This document shows, one piece after another, positions 34,934-45,249 of a stretch of 64,000 bases of DNA. Position numbers and translations under genes: made by a program. A model generated the notes under the pieces. It saw only the letters and a program-made list of their open reading frames with translations. It was not told where the DNA came from and did no database searches. The stretch spans positions 1 through 64,000 of the forward strand of contig NZ_RAZT01000016.1 of NCBI RefSeq assembly GCF_003626635.1, in the 5' to 3' direction. How positions within the stretch are numbered: position 1 is the first letter of the stretch; each line of letters begins with the position of its first letter. The stretch is from Micromonospora musae (GTDB lineage Bacteria > Actinomycetota > Actinomycetes > Mycobacteriales > Micromonosporaceae).

Positions 34934-35914
34934 ATGGGCGACGTGACCCCCGCCAGCCTCGCCCCCATTCTGCTCGTCCTCGGCGATGAGGAGCTGCTCG
35001 CCACGCGCGCGGTGACCGAAGCCGTCGTCAAAGCGCGCAGCGTCGACCCCGACGTCGACGTCCGCGAGTACCAGGCCGGCGCGCTCGCCCCGGGCGAAGT
35101 GGCCGAGATGCTCAGCCCGTCGCTCTTCGGCGGCCGGCGGCTGCTGGTGCTCCGCTCCGGTCAGGACGCCCGCAAGGACCTGGTCGCCGCCCTGCTGGCG
35201 TACGCGAAGAATCCCGACCCGGAGGTGCAGCTGGTAGTACTGCACCTCGGGGCCGCCAAGGGAAAGGCATTCGCGGAGGGGCTGAAGGCGGCCGGTGCCA
35301 CGGTGGTGCCGGCGGCGAAGCTCAAGGGGCACCGTGACCGGGTCGCCTTCGTCCGCGAGGAGATCCGTCGGGGCGGCGGGAAGTGCACCGAGGAGGCCGC
35401 CGAGGCGCTGATCGCGGCGATCGGCAACGACCTGCGCGAGCTGGCCGCGGCGAGCTCGCAGCTGATCGCCGACACGGACGGCCGGATCGGCGCGGACACG
35501 GTGGCCCGGTACTACCGGGGCCGGGTCGAGGTGAGCGGCTTCACGGTCGCCGACGCCGCCATGGTCGGCGACGTGCCGGCCGCGCTGGAGGCGCTGCGCT
35601 GGGCGCTGCACGTGGGGGTCGACCCGGTGCCGATCGCCGATGCGCTCGCCGACGGTGTGCGCACCGTGGCCCGGGTCGCGTCCGCCGGGCGGGGCAGCGC
35701 GTACCAGCTGGCGAGCACCCTCGGCATGCCGCCGTGGAAGATCGAGCGGGCGCAGCGGCAGAGCCGAGGCTGGACGCCGGAGGGGCTCGCCCAGGCCATG
35801 CAGGCCGCGGCCGAGTGCAACGCGGCCGTCAAGGGTGGCTCCGACGATCGGGCGTACGCCCTGGAACGGGCCGTCTTCTCGATGGCCGCCGCCCGGCAGG
35901 GCGGCGCCCGGTGA
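34934..35914 (+). CDS. holA: DNA polymerase III subunit delta
   Basis: The clamp-loader delta subunit, 326 residues. The N-terminal AAA+-like domain (APILLVLGDEELL, then LFGGRRLLVLRSG) and the C-terminal collar domain with HPWK-like MPPWKIERAQRQSRGW are recognisable. ATG at 34934 is chosen; a GTG at 34943 is equally possible and an ATG/GTG at 34871 less so. It follows comEA-comEC as in mycobacteria and overlaps the next gene by GTGA. Confidence 0.92.
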   Translation: MGDVTPASLAPILLVLGDEELLATRAVTEAVVKARSVDPDVDVREYQAGALAPGEVAEMLSPSLFGGRRLLVLRSGQDARKDLVAALLAYAKNPDPEVQLVVLHLGAAKGKAFAEGLKAAGATVVPAAKLKGHRDRVAFVREEIRRGGGKCTEEAAEALIAAIGNDLRELAAASSQLIADTDGRIGADTVARYYRGRVEVSGFTVADAAMVGDVPAALEALRWALHVGVDPVPIADALADGVRTVARVASAGRGSAYQLASTLGMPPWKIERAQRQSRGWTPEGLAQAMQAAAECNAAVKGGSDDRAYALERAVFSMAAARQGGAR

Positions 35915-36384
35915 CCGGATCTCCTCGTACGGCGTGGGCCACCCTGCCGGCCGACGAGGAGCAGTACCGCCCGCTCTACGCGCGAGTGCTGGGGCTGCGG
36001 TTCGTCAATCCGGGCGGGGTGCTCTGCTTCCTCTTCTTCGAGGGAGTGGTGGCGCTGGCGGTGCTGCTCGCCCTCGCCGAGCTGGTCAGCTGGTGGGCCG
36101 TGCTGATCCTGCCGGCCGCCGTCGCCGTCATGGTCAAGCTGAACGACATGGTGGCCGCGGTCGTGGTCCGGTCCGCGGCGCTCGTGCCGGAGCAGGAGCG
36201 CGACCGGTTCCGCCGACAGATGGAACCGGTGGTCGGACGGGCGCGGGTGGAATGGATCACCCACAGCGTTTCCGGCATCGTCGTCTCGGCCGAGCCGTCC
36301 GGTTCCACACCCCGACCGGACGGATCCGAGGTTCGGTCCGCCCGTCGCGAGATCGGTCCGAGCGTCGGCCCCGATCGGCACTGA
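35911..36384 (+). CDS. two-helix membrane protein of unknown function
   Basis: A 157-residue protein whose GTG start overlaps the holA stop. Residues about 32-75 form two membrane helices (GVLCFLFFEGVVALAVLLALAEL and a second starting WWAVLILPAAVAVMVKL); the rest is soluble with an Arg-rich, probably cytoplasmic, tail. No family is recognised. The 248-base region between it and rpsT holds only the rpsT terminator. Confidence 0.82.
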   Translation: MTGSPRTAWATLPADEEQYRPLYARVLGLRFVNPGGVLCFLFFEGVVALAVLLALAELVSWWAVLILPAAVAVMVKLNDMVAAVVVRSAALVPEQERDRFRRQMEPVVGRARVEWITHSVSGIVVSAEPSGSTPRPDGSEVRSARREIGPSVGPDRH

Positions 36385-36577
36385 ACCGTCCGTCGCCGGG
36401 ACGACGCTCGTTCTCCGTCCGCCCCCGGAGCGTCTGTCCCGGGGCCCCGCTCGACGTCCGGGCCTCAGCCCGTGATCAACCCGATCTCCCCGAGGCCGGG
36501 TGACCCGTCAGCCGGAACAGCCCGACCTCGGCGCAACTCGAGTCGACCGAGAGCGGGCGGGGCCCAGAACGCGGACA

Positions 36578-36612
36578 GCCGGAAGCCCCGGGCAACGCCC
36601 GGGGCTTCCGGC
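36578..36612. terminator. rpsT terminator (bidirectional)
   Basis: A perfect 16-bp stem, GCCGGAAGCCCCGGGC / GCCCGGGGCTTCCGGC, with an AAC loop. It lies 20 nt beyond the rpsT stop and also faces the gene at 35911-36384. Confidence 0.9.
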
Positions 36613-36632
36613 AATGTCTGACGCCGCGAGGG

Positions 36633-36899
36633 TCAGGCGGAGAACGACGCGACGCGCTTGGCGATCGCGGACTTCCGGTTCGCGGCCTGGTTGGAGTGGA
36701 TCACGCCCTTGCTGACCGCCTTGTCGAGCTTGCGCGAGGCGTCCCGCATGAGGGCGGTGGCCTGCTCGACGTCGCCGGACTCGGCGGCCTCGTTGAACTT
36801 GCGGATGGCGGTCTTCAGCGACGACTTGACCGACTTGTTACGCAGCCGGCGCTTCTCGTTCTGCCGGTTGCGCTTGATCTGGGACTTGATGTTCGCCAC
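36633..36899 (-). CDS. rpsT: 30S ribosomal protein S20
   Basis: An 88-residue helical protein starting MANIKSQIKRNRQNEKRRLRNKS split by the usual Lys/Arg pattern; S20 binds 16S rRNA. GAGGC lies a few bases before the ATG. It is transcribed against the flanking genes, between holA and lepA, as in mycobacteria. Confidence 0.97.
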   Translation of the reverse strand: MANIKSQIKRNRQNEKRRLRNKSVKSSLKTAIRKFNEAAESGDVEQATALMRDASRKLDKAVSKGVIHSNQAANRKSAIAKRVASFSA

Positions 36900-37074
36900 G
36901 CGACAGCCTCGTCTTGATAGCTCGGGTTGGTCAGCTTCTCCGCACGACGAGCATGCGTCATCGCCGCGCGAAAAGCCAGGTTACCAGGTCGGCCGGGACG
37001 AGCCAAAACGGCACCCGACCGCGCCGTCGTCCCACCCGGGAGGCGGGCCCGCCTCGCGAGGGGCGCGGGCCGGG

Positions 37075-38052
37075 TCAGGCCCAGCCCTGCCGGGCGGCGA
37101 GCCAGGTCAGCGCCGTCTCACCGCTGAACCGGTGGTGCCGGTGGATCTGCGGAGAGGCGGTGGGCGGGGTCGCCTCGGCGGTGGTGAGAAAGTAGCCGGC
37201 CAGCGCGGCCAGCGTCACGTCCAGTGCGTCCGCGGGAGCGCCGGCGGCGGCCGGGTGCTCGGCGAAGAGGCCGTCGGCGTCCAGCCCGCTGGCGTACGCG
37301 GTGAGCAGCAGCGTGACCAGGTCGAACCAGGCCGGCCCGTGGCAGAGCCAGGTCCAGTCGCAGAACCAGGCGACGCGGTGGCTGTCGATCAGCACGTTGT
37401 CCAGGCGCAGGTCGCCGTGGATCAGCCCGGTGCGGGCCGCGGCGTAACCGGGCAGGCGTGACTCCAGCGCGACCAGCTCGGGCAGCCGCCCCTGCACCAG
37501 CGCGGGCAGCGGCGGCGCCGGTTCACGCCCGGCGGCCACCTCGCCCCACCAGAGGATGTCCTCGCGCGCCAGGTCGGCCAGGTGGGGCAGGTCGAGGGCG
37601 GTCAGCTCGGCCGGCGGGTGGGCCAGCGCGGCGGCGAGCTCGGCGTACCCGGCGAGGGCGGCCGCGAGATCGGCCGGCGACCAGGGCAGGTCGGGCGTAC
37701 GGCCGTCGACGGCCTCGAGGCCCAACACGTACCAGTCGGCCGCGCTGAGGGTCCAGCGCAGTCGCGGCACCGGCAGCCCGGCCGGGAGCCGGGCGAGGAC
37801 GGCGACCTCCCGGGCATACCAGTCGACCAGTCGCGGCTGGTCCGTCCTGGCCGCCGCCTTGACGAAGACCGACGAGCCGTCGGCCGTGCTCAGCAGGGCC
37901 GCGAAGCCCCGGGTGAAACCCGCTCCCGCCACGCGGGTGGCGGTGACCGGAGCGCCCAGCCGCGCGGTTATCGCCGACCGCAGCCCGGGCGGCAGGTCCG
38001 TCCAGGCCGGCCGTACGGCGGTCGCGTCGTACGGCGGAGGGGTGACCGACAT
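37075..38052 (-). CDS. APH-fold phosphotransferase
   Basis: A 325-residue kinase-like protein of the aminoglycoside phosphotransferase/choline kinase fold. The N-lobe has VFVKAA (the ATP-binding Lys), the catalytic loop is LIHGDLRLDNVL (about residues 212-223), and the metal-binding aspartate is in FCDWTW. The substrate is unknown; it should not be read as resistance without test. It is divergent from the DUF4240 gene. Confidence 0.88.
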   Translation of the reverse strand: MSVTPPPYDATAVRPAWTDLPPGLRSAITARLGAPVTATRVAGAGFTRGFAALLSTADGSSVFVKAAARTDQPRLVDWYAREVAVLARLPAGLPVPRLRWTLSAADWYVLGLEAVDGRTPDLPWSPADLAAALAGYAELAAALAHPPAELTALDLPHLADLAREDILWWGEVAAGREPAPPLPALVQGRLPELVALESRLPGYAAARTGLIHGDLRLDNVLIDSHRVAWFCDWTWLCHGPAWFDLVTLLLTAYASGLDADGLFAEHPAAAGAPADALDVTLAALAGYFLTTAEATPPTASPQIHRHHRFSGETALTWLAARQGWA

Positions 38053-38177
38053 GACCCCATGCTGTCCTATCCGTGCTGGCGCGGCCGGCCGCGCACGCCG
38101 ACGATCCCTCGGCGATGATCGAGGCGTCGCGCCCGGTCGACGCCGTTCCGCCCGGTCGTCTGAGAGACTGCCAGGCC

Positions 38178-38717
38178 ATGAGGACCGACGAGTTCTGGCA
38201 GTTGATCGATCGGGCCCGGGCCGGCGGCGGGGGAGAGGCCCCGGCGGTGGCCGCGCGGGCGACGGCGCTGCTGGCCGAGCACGACCCGGCGGAGATCGTC
38301 GGCTACGCGCGCCACCAGCGGCGGGTGCTCGTCGCGTCCCGCACGGTGGACCTCTGGGGGGCCGCGTACCTGATCAACGGGGGCGCCTCCGACGACGGCT
38401 TCGAGTACTTCCGTGGCTGGTTGATGACTCAGGGACGGGAGGTCTTCGCCCGGGCGGTCGCCGACCCGGACTCTCTGGCCGAGCTGCCGCAGATCCGGTC
38501 CGCCGCGCTCACCGGCGAGGAGTTCGAGTCGGAGGACATGCTCGCGGTGCCCTGGGAGGCGTACCGGAAGGCGACCGCCGCCGACCTGCCGGCCGATCCC
38601 GATCCCGCGCCCGGGCCCGCGCCGGAGCTCGACTTCTGGGACTTCGACGACGAGGAGTCGGCGCGGCGCCAGCTGCCGCGGCTCGCCGCGCTCTTCGTCG
38701 AGCCGCCGGAGGAGTGA
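38178..38717 (+). CDS. DUF4240 domain protein
   Basis: A 179-residue soluble protein. MRTDEFWQLIDRAR, the YLINGGASDDGFEYFRGWL motif and EEFESEDMLAVPWEAY fit DUF4240, often found near WGR or hydrolase genes in actinobacteria; the function is unknown. GAGACT 8 nt before the ATG is a possible leaderless -10 box. Confidence 0.88.
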   Translation: MRTDEFWQLIDRARAGGGGEAPAVAARATALLAEHDPAEIVGYARHQRRVLVASRTVDLWGAAYLINGGASDDGFEYFRGWLMTQGREVFARAVADPDSLAELPQIRSAALTGEEFESEDMLAVPWEAYRKATAADLPADPDPAPGPAPELDFWDFDDEESARRQLPRLAALFVEPPEE

Positions 38718-38804
38718 TCCGACCGCGCCGGAGACGGCGTGGGAGCATATAGGGGGCCGGCTCCGCGCCGGCCTGCTCACGTCAGCCGACCAGAACGGAC
38801 AGCT

Positions 38805-40682
<1,878 letters not shown>

Positions 40683-40700
40683 TCCGGCTCCGGTCGGTAC

Positions 40701-40745
40701 GACGGCCGGCACCCGTACGGCGCTCCGCCGCGGGTGCCGGCCGTC
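40701..40745 (+). terminator. lepA terminator
   Basis: A perfect 15-bp stem, GACGGCCGGCACCCG / CGGGTGCCGGCCGTC, with a 15-nt loop, starting 19 nt after the lepA stop. Confidence 0.88.
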
Positions 40746-40830
40746 GGCGTTCGAGGCCGTCTGCGTTCGAGGCCGTCGACGTTCCAGGCTGTCTCGGGGT
40801 GCCGGCCGTCGGCGTTCCGGGCCGTCGAGA
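40739..40830. repeat. degenerate 16-bp repeats after lepA
   Basis: Units like GGCCGTCGGCGTTCGA occur at 40739, 40755, 40771, a diverged copy at 40787, another at 40804 and a partial at 40820. They begin in the right arm of the lepA terminator. Beyond them, 40831-41021 holds no gene I can support and presumably the promoter of the next gene. Confidence 0.75.
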
Positions 40831-41035
40831 CGGAAATTTTCGGCGGCGGGCGCTCGGTCGGCGGATACGTCCAACCGGCTTCGACCTGGGTGGACGGTGC
40901 TCCGGCCCGACCATTCGCATCGAAGCCGGTGGACGTTCTGCGTTCGGTCCGGTTTGGCCTCTCCGCGGCTCGGGAACTCTAGCGCCCACGACAGGAAGCA
41001 CACCTCGTGTGGCTCATTCTTGAAGGAGGGCGGCC

Positions 41036-41320
41036 ATGGAGCTGACCGTTTGGGGCATCATCACTGCGCTGATCGTTGGTCTGATCGTCGGGGCGCTGGG
41101 CCGCCTGGTCGTCCCGGGCCGGCAGGACATGCCGATCTGGCTGCACATGCTGATCGGTGTGGGTGCCGCGTTGCTCGGCACCGTTCTGGCGCGGGCGTTG
41201 GGGATCGCGACGGAGACCTCGGGTGTGGACTGGGGCGAGCTGCTGGTGCAGGTCGTGCTGGCGGCGATCGCGGTGGCCCTGGTGGCCGGGGTGGGCCGAC
41301 GCCGCCACGTCACCCGCTGA
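41036..41320 (+). CDS. GlsB/YeaQ/YmgE family membrane protein, copy 1
   Basis: A 94-residue small membrane protein (transglycosylase-associated family) with three helices and the GALGRLVVPGRQ loop. Positions 41022-41305, including the GAAGGAGGG ribosome binding site, are identical base for base to 41581-41864, so the coding sequence was copied very recently or is kept equal by gene conversion. Only the last residues differ (HVTR versus SVTHR). The family is linked to stress but has no firm biochemical role. Confidence 0.92.
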   Translation: MELTVWGIITALIVGLIVGALGRLVVPGRQDMPIWLHMLIGVGAALLGTVLARALGIATETSGVDWGELLVQVVLAAIAVALVAGVGRRRHVTR

Positions 41321-41354
41321 CCATCGCGCCGGCGTACGGCCGGTGACGTGCCGC

Positions 41355-41389
41355 GACGGGCGTCCGACCGAACGGGTCGGGCGCCCGTC
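41355..41389 (+). terminator. terminator after copy 1
   Basis: GACGGGCGTCCGACC / GGTCGGGCGCCCGTC form a 15-bp stem with one G-T pair and a GAACG loop. Its core resembles the terminator after copy 2. Confidence 0.85.
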
Positions 41390-41594
41390 GGCGTGCGTGG
41401 GGTCGCCGCCGCTCGACGACGAACACGGGCGGCGGGGTGCTGGCGGCGAGCCCGGGACGTGGTGGAAAGCAGCCTTCTCGACCTGTCCGGCGGGCACTGT
41501 CCCGGAACGTCGGTTTGCCGATCGGGCCGATCGGGAACCTAGTCGTCGAGACAGCACGCACACGACGTGAGGGACGTTTCGAAGGAGGGCGGCC

Positions 41595-41882
41595 ATGGAG
41601 CTGACCGTTTGGGGCATCATCACTGCGCTGATCGTTGGTCTGATCGTCGGGGCGCTGGGCCGCCTGGTCGTCCCGGGCCGGCAGGACATGCCGATCTGGC
41701 TGCACATGCTGATCGGTGTGGGTGCCGCGTTGCTCGGCACCGTTCTGGCGCGGGCGTTGGGGATCGCGACGGAGACCTCGGGTGTGGACTGGGGCGAGCT
41801 GCTGGTGCAGGTCGTGCTGGCGGCGATCGCGGTGGCCCTGGTGGCCGGGGTGGGCCGACGCCGCAGCGTCACCCATCGGTAG
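41595..41882 (+). CDS. GlsB/YeaQ/YmgE family membrane protein, copy 2
   Basis: A 95-residue protein identical to copy 1 except for the last few residues (ends RRRSVTHR). It has its own GAAGGAGGG ribosome binding site inside the duplicated block and a separate upstream region (41390-41580) that shows no similarity to that of copy 1, so the two genes may be expressed differently. Confidence 0.92.
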   Translation: MELTVWGIITALIVGLIVGALGRLVVPGRQDMPIWLHMLIGVGAALLGTVLARALGIATETSGVDWGELLVQVVLAAIAVALVAGVGRRRSVTHR

Positions 41883-41899
41883 TTCACGCATCGACTCAC

Positions 41900-41935
41900 G
41901 AAGGGGCGTCCGACCAGCTGGTCGGACGCCCCTTC
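41900..41935 (+). terminator. terminator after copy 2
   Basis: A 36-bp perfect palindrome with arms GAAGGGGCGTCCGACC and GGTCGGACGCCCCTTC around AGCT. It shares the GGCGTCCGACC core with the terminator after copy 1. Confidence 0.88.
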
Positions 41936-42032
41936 GGTTAGGTACGGCCGGATTCGTCTGTCGCGACCCCTGCCCTGCGGCCCCGACCTGCGATACGGTC
42001 GCGTCGCCTCCCGACGAAGCGCCCCACTGTCG

Positions 42033-42069
42033 TAAAGGATTTTTTCCTACTAAGGTGCGGCGGTAAAGG
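42033..42069. promoter_or_regulatory. candidate operator of the sugar ABC operon
   Basis: Two TAAAGG direct repeats at 42033-42038 and 42064-42069, 31 nt apart, frame an AT-rich stretch with the small inverted repeat AGGA-TTTTT-TCCT. The region lies 33-69 nt before the solute-binding protein gene and may bind a sugar-responsive repressor; no regulator gene is adjacent. Confidence 0.4.
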
Positions 42070-42101
42070 TTAGTGCCAGGCGGTGCGAGGGGAGATGTGG
42101 C

Positions 42102-43391
42102 GTGAACAGGTGGAAGCGGCTGGCCCCGGTCACCGCCGTGGTGACTGCGGCCGCGATGGTGCTGACCGGCTGTGGCGGCTCGGGTGACGACGAGGCGGCC
42201 GACACGAGCAAGCTCACGGTCTGGATGATGGGCGAGGGCGGCGACGCCCAGACCAAGTTCCTCGACGGCGTCGAGACCGAGTTCCGGCAGAAGCACCCGG
42301 ACACCGACGTGGTGGTGCAGTACATCCCGTGGCTGGAGGCGCCGAAGAAGTTCCAGGCCGCGCTCGCCGGGGGTGAGGGGCCGGACGTCACCGAGCTCGG
42401 CAACACCGAGACCCAGGGCTGGGCGGCGCAGGAGGCCCTCGCGGACCTGAGTGGACGGATGGGCGGCTGGGCGGAGGGCAAGGACCTCCTGCCGGACCTG
42501 GTGCGCAACGCCCAGCTCGACGGCAAGCAGTACGGCGTGCCGTGGTACGCCGGTGCGCGCGCCATCTACTACCGCACCGACTGGTTCGCCGAGGCGGGCG
42601 TGCAGCCGCCGAAGACCTGGGACGAGCTGGTGAGCGTGGCGAAGGCCGTGCAGGCCAAGAAGCCGAACACGTACGGCATCGCCGTTCCGGGCAACTCGGA
42701 GCTGCCGTTCTACTCCTTCCTCTGGGCGGCGGGCGGCGAGATCGCCGCCGACCAGGGCGGCACCTGGAAGTCCGGCTACACCACGCCGGAGGCGCAGAAG
42801 GCGGTCAAGTTCTGGACCGACCTGGTGACCGTGCACAAGGTCGCCCCGCCGGCCGCCGCCGGTTGGAACGAGATCGACGCCCGGACCCAGTTCGCCACCG
42901 GCAAGGCCGCCATGGCGTTCGCCGGCAGCTGGCAGCAGGGCGCCATCAAGAAGGACAACCCGGACATCGAGAAGGTGTGGGGGACCTTCCCCATCCCCGG
43001 CCCGGACGGCAAGCCGGCGCCCGGCTTCGCCGGTGGCTCGGACATCGCCATCTGGAAGGACAGCGAGCGCCAGGACCTCGCCTGGGACTACATGACCGTG
43101 CTACTGAACAAGAAGAACGGTCAGACCTTCGCGGACAGCCTCGGCTTCTTCCCGGTCTACCAGGATCTGGTGAGCGGTGGCACGTACGCCAATGACAAGA
43201 TCATGGCGGCGTTCGCGACCACGATGCAGAACACCAAGCTCACGCCGGTCACCCCGAAGTGGGTGGAGGTCAGCCGGACCAAGACGGTGACCCAGGCGAT
43301 GAACAGCTCGGTCATGAAGGGTCAGAAGACGGTCGAGAAGGCTACCGCCGACGCGGCCGCGGAGATGGAAAGCATCCTCAACGCCAAGTGA
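42102..43391 (+). CDS. sugar ABC transporter substrate-binding lipoprotein
   Basis: A 429-residue family 1 extracellular solute-binding protein. The signal peptide ends in LTGC with Cys24 as the lipid-modified residue. TVWMMGEGGDAQTKFLDGVETEF split by normal loops opens the mature fold, and GKAAMAFAGSWQ and GGSDIAIWKDS are typical of the sugar-binding class. GGGGAGA precedes the GTG start. It is the first gene of a binding protein-permease-permease operon; the sugar is not evident. Confidence 0.92.
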   Translation: MNRWKRLAPVTAVVTAAAMVLTGCGGSGDDEAADTSKLTVWMMGEGGDAQTKFLDGVETEFRQKHPDTDVVVQYIPWLEAPKKFQAALAGGEGPDVTELGNTETQGWAAQEALADLSGRMGGWAEGKDLLPDLVRNAQLDGKQYGVPWYAGARAIYYRTDWFAEAGVQPPKTWDELVSVAKAVQAKKPNTYGIAVPGNSELPFYSFLWAAGGEIAADQGGTWKSGYTTPEAQKAVKFWTDLVTVHKVAPPAAAGWNEIDARTQFATGKAAMAFAGSWQQGAIKKDNPDIEKVWGTFPIPGPDGKPAPGFAGGSDIAIWKDSERQDLAWDYMTVLLNKKNGQTFADSLGFFPVYQDLVSGGTYANDKIMAAFATTMQNTKLTPVTPKWVEVSRTKTVTQAMNSSVMKGQKTVEKATADAAAEMESILNAK

Positions 43392-44374
43392 CCACGCTGA
43401 CCGACGCTCCGGAGACGTCCGCCGCGCGGGAGACCCCCGCGCGGCGGCGTCGGCCGGTCGACCGCCTCCCGTACCTGCTGCTCCTACCCTGCCTGGTCGT
43501 CATCGGCGGGCTGCTGCTCTGGCCGCTCGGCCAGGTGGTGGCCATGTCGTTCCACCGGCTCAACAACGTCCGGCAGCTGCGCGGGGACCGGGAGTGGCCC
43601 TGGATCGGGCTCGAGAACTACACCCAGATCCTGGGGGATCCGTTCTTCCTCACGGTGCTGCGCAACACCGTGCTCTTCGCGGCGGCGAACGTGGTGCTCA
43701 CCATGATCCTGGGCACCCTGGTCGGCCTGCTGCTCAACCGGCTCGGCCGCAGGATGGCCACCTTCGTGGCCAGCTGCGTGATGCTCGCCTGGGCGACCCC
43801 GGCGCTGACGGGCACGATCGTCTGGAAGTGGATCTTCGACGACACCAGCGGGCTGGTCACCTGGCTCTTCAACGCGCTGCCGGACGGGCTGTCACAGGCG
43901 CTCTTCGGGCGCAGCGACTGGACCGGCTACGGCTGGTTCAACTCCCCGCTGCTCTTCTTCTCGATCCTGACCCTCGTCGTGGTCTGGCACTCGTTCCCGT
44001 TCATCGCGGTGAGTGTCCTGGCCGGGCTGAAGAGCGTACCGAGTGAGCTGCACGAGGCGGCCCGGGTCGACGGGGCCAACCCCTGGCGGGTCTTCTGGCG
44101 GATCACGTTTCCGCTGCTGCGCCCCGTCTTCGGGATCCTCATCGTGCTCTCCACGATCTGGGACTTCAAGGTCTTCACCCAGCAGTTCGTGCTGGCCGGC
44201 GGCACCCAGGACCGGTCGACGTTCATGCTCTCCATCTACTCGTACGCGGAGGCCTTCTCGCCCCCGCCGAAGTACGGGCTCGGCGCGGCCATCGCGGTGA
44301 TCCTCACCGTGATCCTGCTCGTGGTGACCGGCCTCTACGTACGGATGGTGCTCAAGCAGGAGGACGAGTTGTGA
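43388..44374 (+). CDS. sugar ABC transporter permease 1
   Basis: A 328-residue inner membrane permease (MalF-type) with six predicted helices after an Arg-rich N-terminus. The EAA loop, ELHEAARVDGANPWRVFWRI (about 217-236), contacts the ATPase. It starts with GTG overlapping the stop of the binding protein gene. No ATPase gene follows, so it probably uses a shared MsiK-type ATPase encoded elsewhere. Confidence 0.93.
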   Translation: MTTLTDAPETSAARETPARRRRPVDRLPYLLLLPCLVVIGGLLLWPLGQVVAMSFHRLNNVRQLRGDREWPWIGLENYTQILGDPFFLTVLRNTVLFAAANVVLTMILGTLVGLLLNRLGRRMATFVASCVMLAWATPALTGTIVWKWIFDDTSGLVTWLFNALPDGLSQALFGRSDWTGYGWFNSPLLFFSILTLVVVWHSFPFIAVSVLAGLKSVPSELHEAARVDGANPWRVFWRITFPLLRPVFGILIVLSTIWDFKVFTQQFVLAGGTQDRSTFMLSIYSYAEAFSPPPKYGLGAAIAVILTVILLVVTGLYVRMVLKQEDEL

Positions 44375-45201
44375 AGCGGGTCGCGCTCAACGGCGCCGGG
44401 CTGCTGGTGGCGCTCTTCGCGGCCTTCCCGGTCTACTGGATGATCGCCACGTCGTTGAAGCCCAGCCGGGACATCTTCTCCGCCACCCCGCAGCCGGTGC
44501 CGACGCATCCGACGCTGGAGCACTACCGGGAGATCCTGACCGGCAACCTGATCCCCGGGGTCACCTTCGCCGACTTCTTCCTCAACAGCGCCCTGGTCGC
44601 GGTCGCCACCGTGGTGCTCAGCGGCCTCGTCGCGCTGCTGGCGGCGACCGCCGTGGCCCGGTTCCGGTTCCGACTGCGGACCAGCTTCCTGATCATGCTG
44701 CTCGTGGTGCAGATGATCCCGTTGGAGGCGCTGGTCATTCCGCTCTTCCTGATGATCCAGCGGCTCGGGCTCTACAACACGCTGCCCAGCCTGATCCTCA
44801 CCTACCTGGGCTTCTCGCTGCCGTTCGCGGTCTGGATGCTGCGTGGCTTCGTGGCCGCGGTGCCGAAGGAGCTGGAGGAGGCCGCCGCCATCGACGGGGC
44901 CAGCCGCGCCCAGACGTTCCGGCGGATCCTCTTCCCGCTGGTCGCCCCCGGACTGGTCGCCACCAGCATCTTCTCCTTCATCACGGCGTGGAACGAGCTG
45001 ATCTTCGCGCTCACCTTCATCAACGACCAGGATCGGTACACCCTGCCGGTGGCCATGACGTTCTTCTTCGGGCGGGACGACACGGCCTGGGGGCCGGTGA
45101 TGGCGGCGTCCACCCTCTTCACCCTGCCGGTGATCGTCTTCTTCCTGCTGGTGCAGCGGCGGATGGTCTCCGGGCTGGTGGCCGGAGCCGTCAAGGGCTG
45201 A
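44371..45201 (+). CDS. sugar ABC transporter permease 2
   Basis: A 276-residue MalG-type permease with six helices. The EAA loop reads ELEEAAAIDGASRAQTFRRI (about 167-186). The GTG start overlaps the upstream stop by 4 nt, and AGGAGGA lies just before it. It is the last gene of the operon, without its own ATPase. Confidence 0.93.
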   Translation: MKRVALNGAGLLVALFAAFPVYWMIATSLKPSRDIFSATPQPVPTHPTLEHYREILTGNLIPGVTFADFFLNSALVAVATVVLSGLVALLAATAVARFRFRLRTSFLIMLLVVQMIPLEALVIPLFLMIQRLGLYNTLPSLILTYLGFSLPFAVWMLRGFVAAVPKELEEAAAIDGASRAQTFRRILFPLVAPGLVATSIFSFITAWNELIFALTFINDQDRYTLPVAMTFFFGRDDTAWGPVMAASTLFTLPVIVFFLLVQRRMVSGLVAGAVKG

Positions 45202-45236
45202 ACCCTCGGCGTCGGCTCGCACACCGGGACGGCGGT

Positions 45237-45242
45237 TAGGCT
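45237..45242 (+). promoter_or_regulatory. putative -10 box of the MOSC gene, leaderless start
   Basis: TAGGCT ends 7 nt before the ATG at 45250 and no Shine-Dalgarno is present. Confidence 0.45.
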
Positions 45243-45249
45243 GACCGCC

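Larger units (their letters stand above)
41022..41864 (+). repeat. direct duplication, 284 bp identical, copies at 41022-41305 and 41581-41864
   Basis: The two segments, 559 bp apart in phase, show no mismatch in my reading. Identity starts just before the Shine-Dalgarno and ends 15 nt before the copy 1 stop codon. Flanking sequence is unrelated except for similar terminators after each copy. Confidence 0.97.

Noticed and set aside
37075..38052. Aminoglycoside resistance gene
   Set aside because: Only the general APH/choline kinase fold is visible; nothing shows aminoglycosides as substrate.
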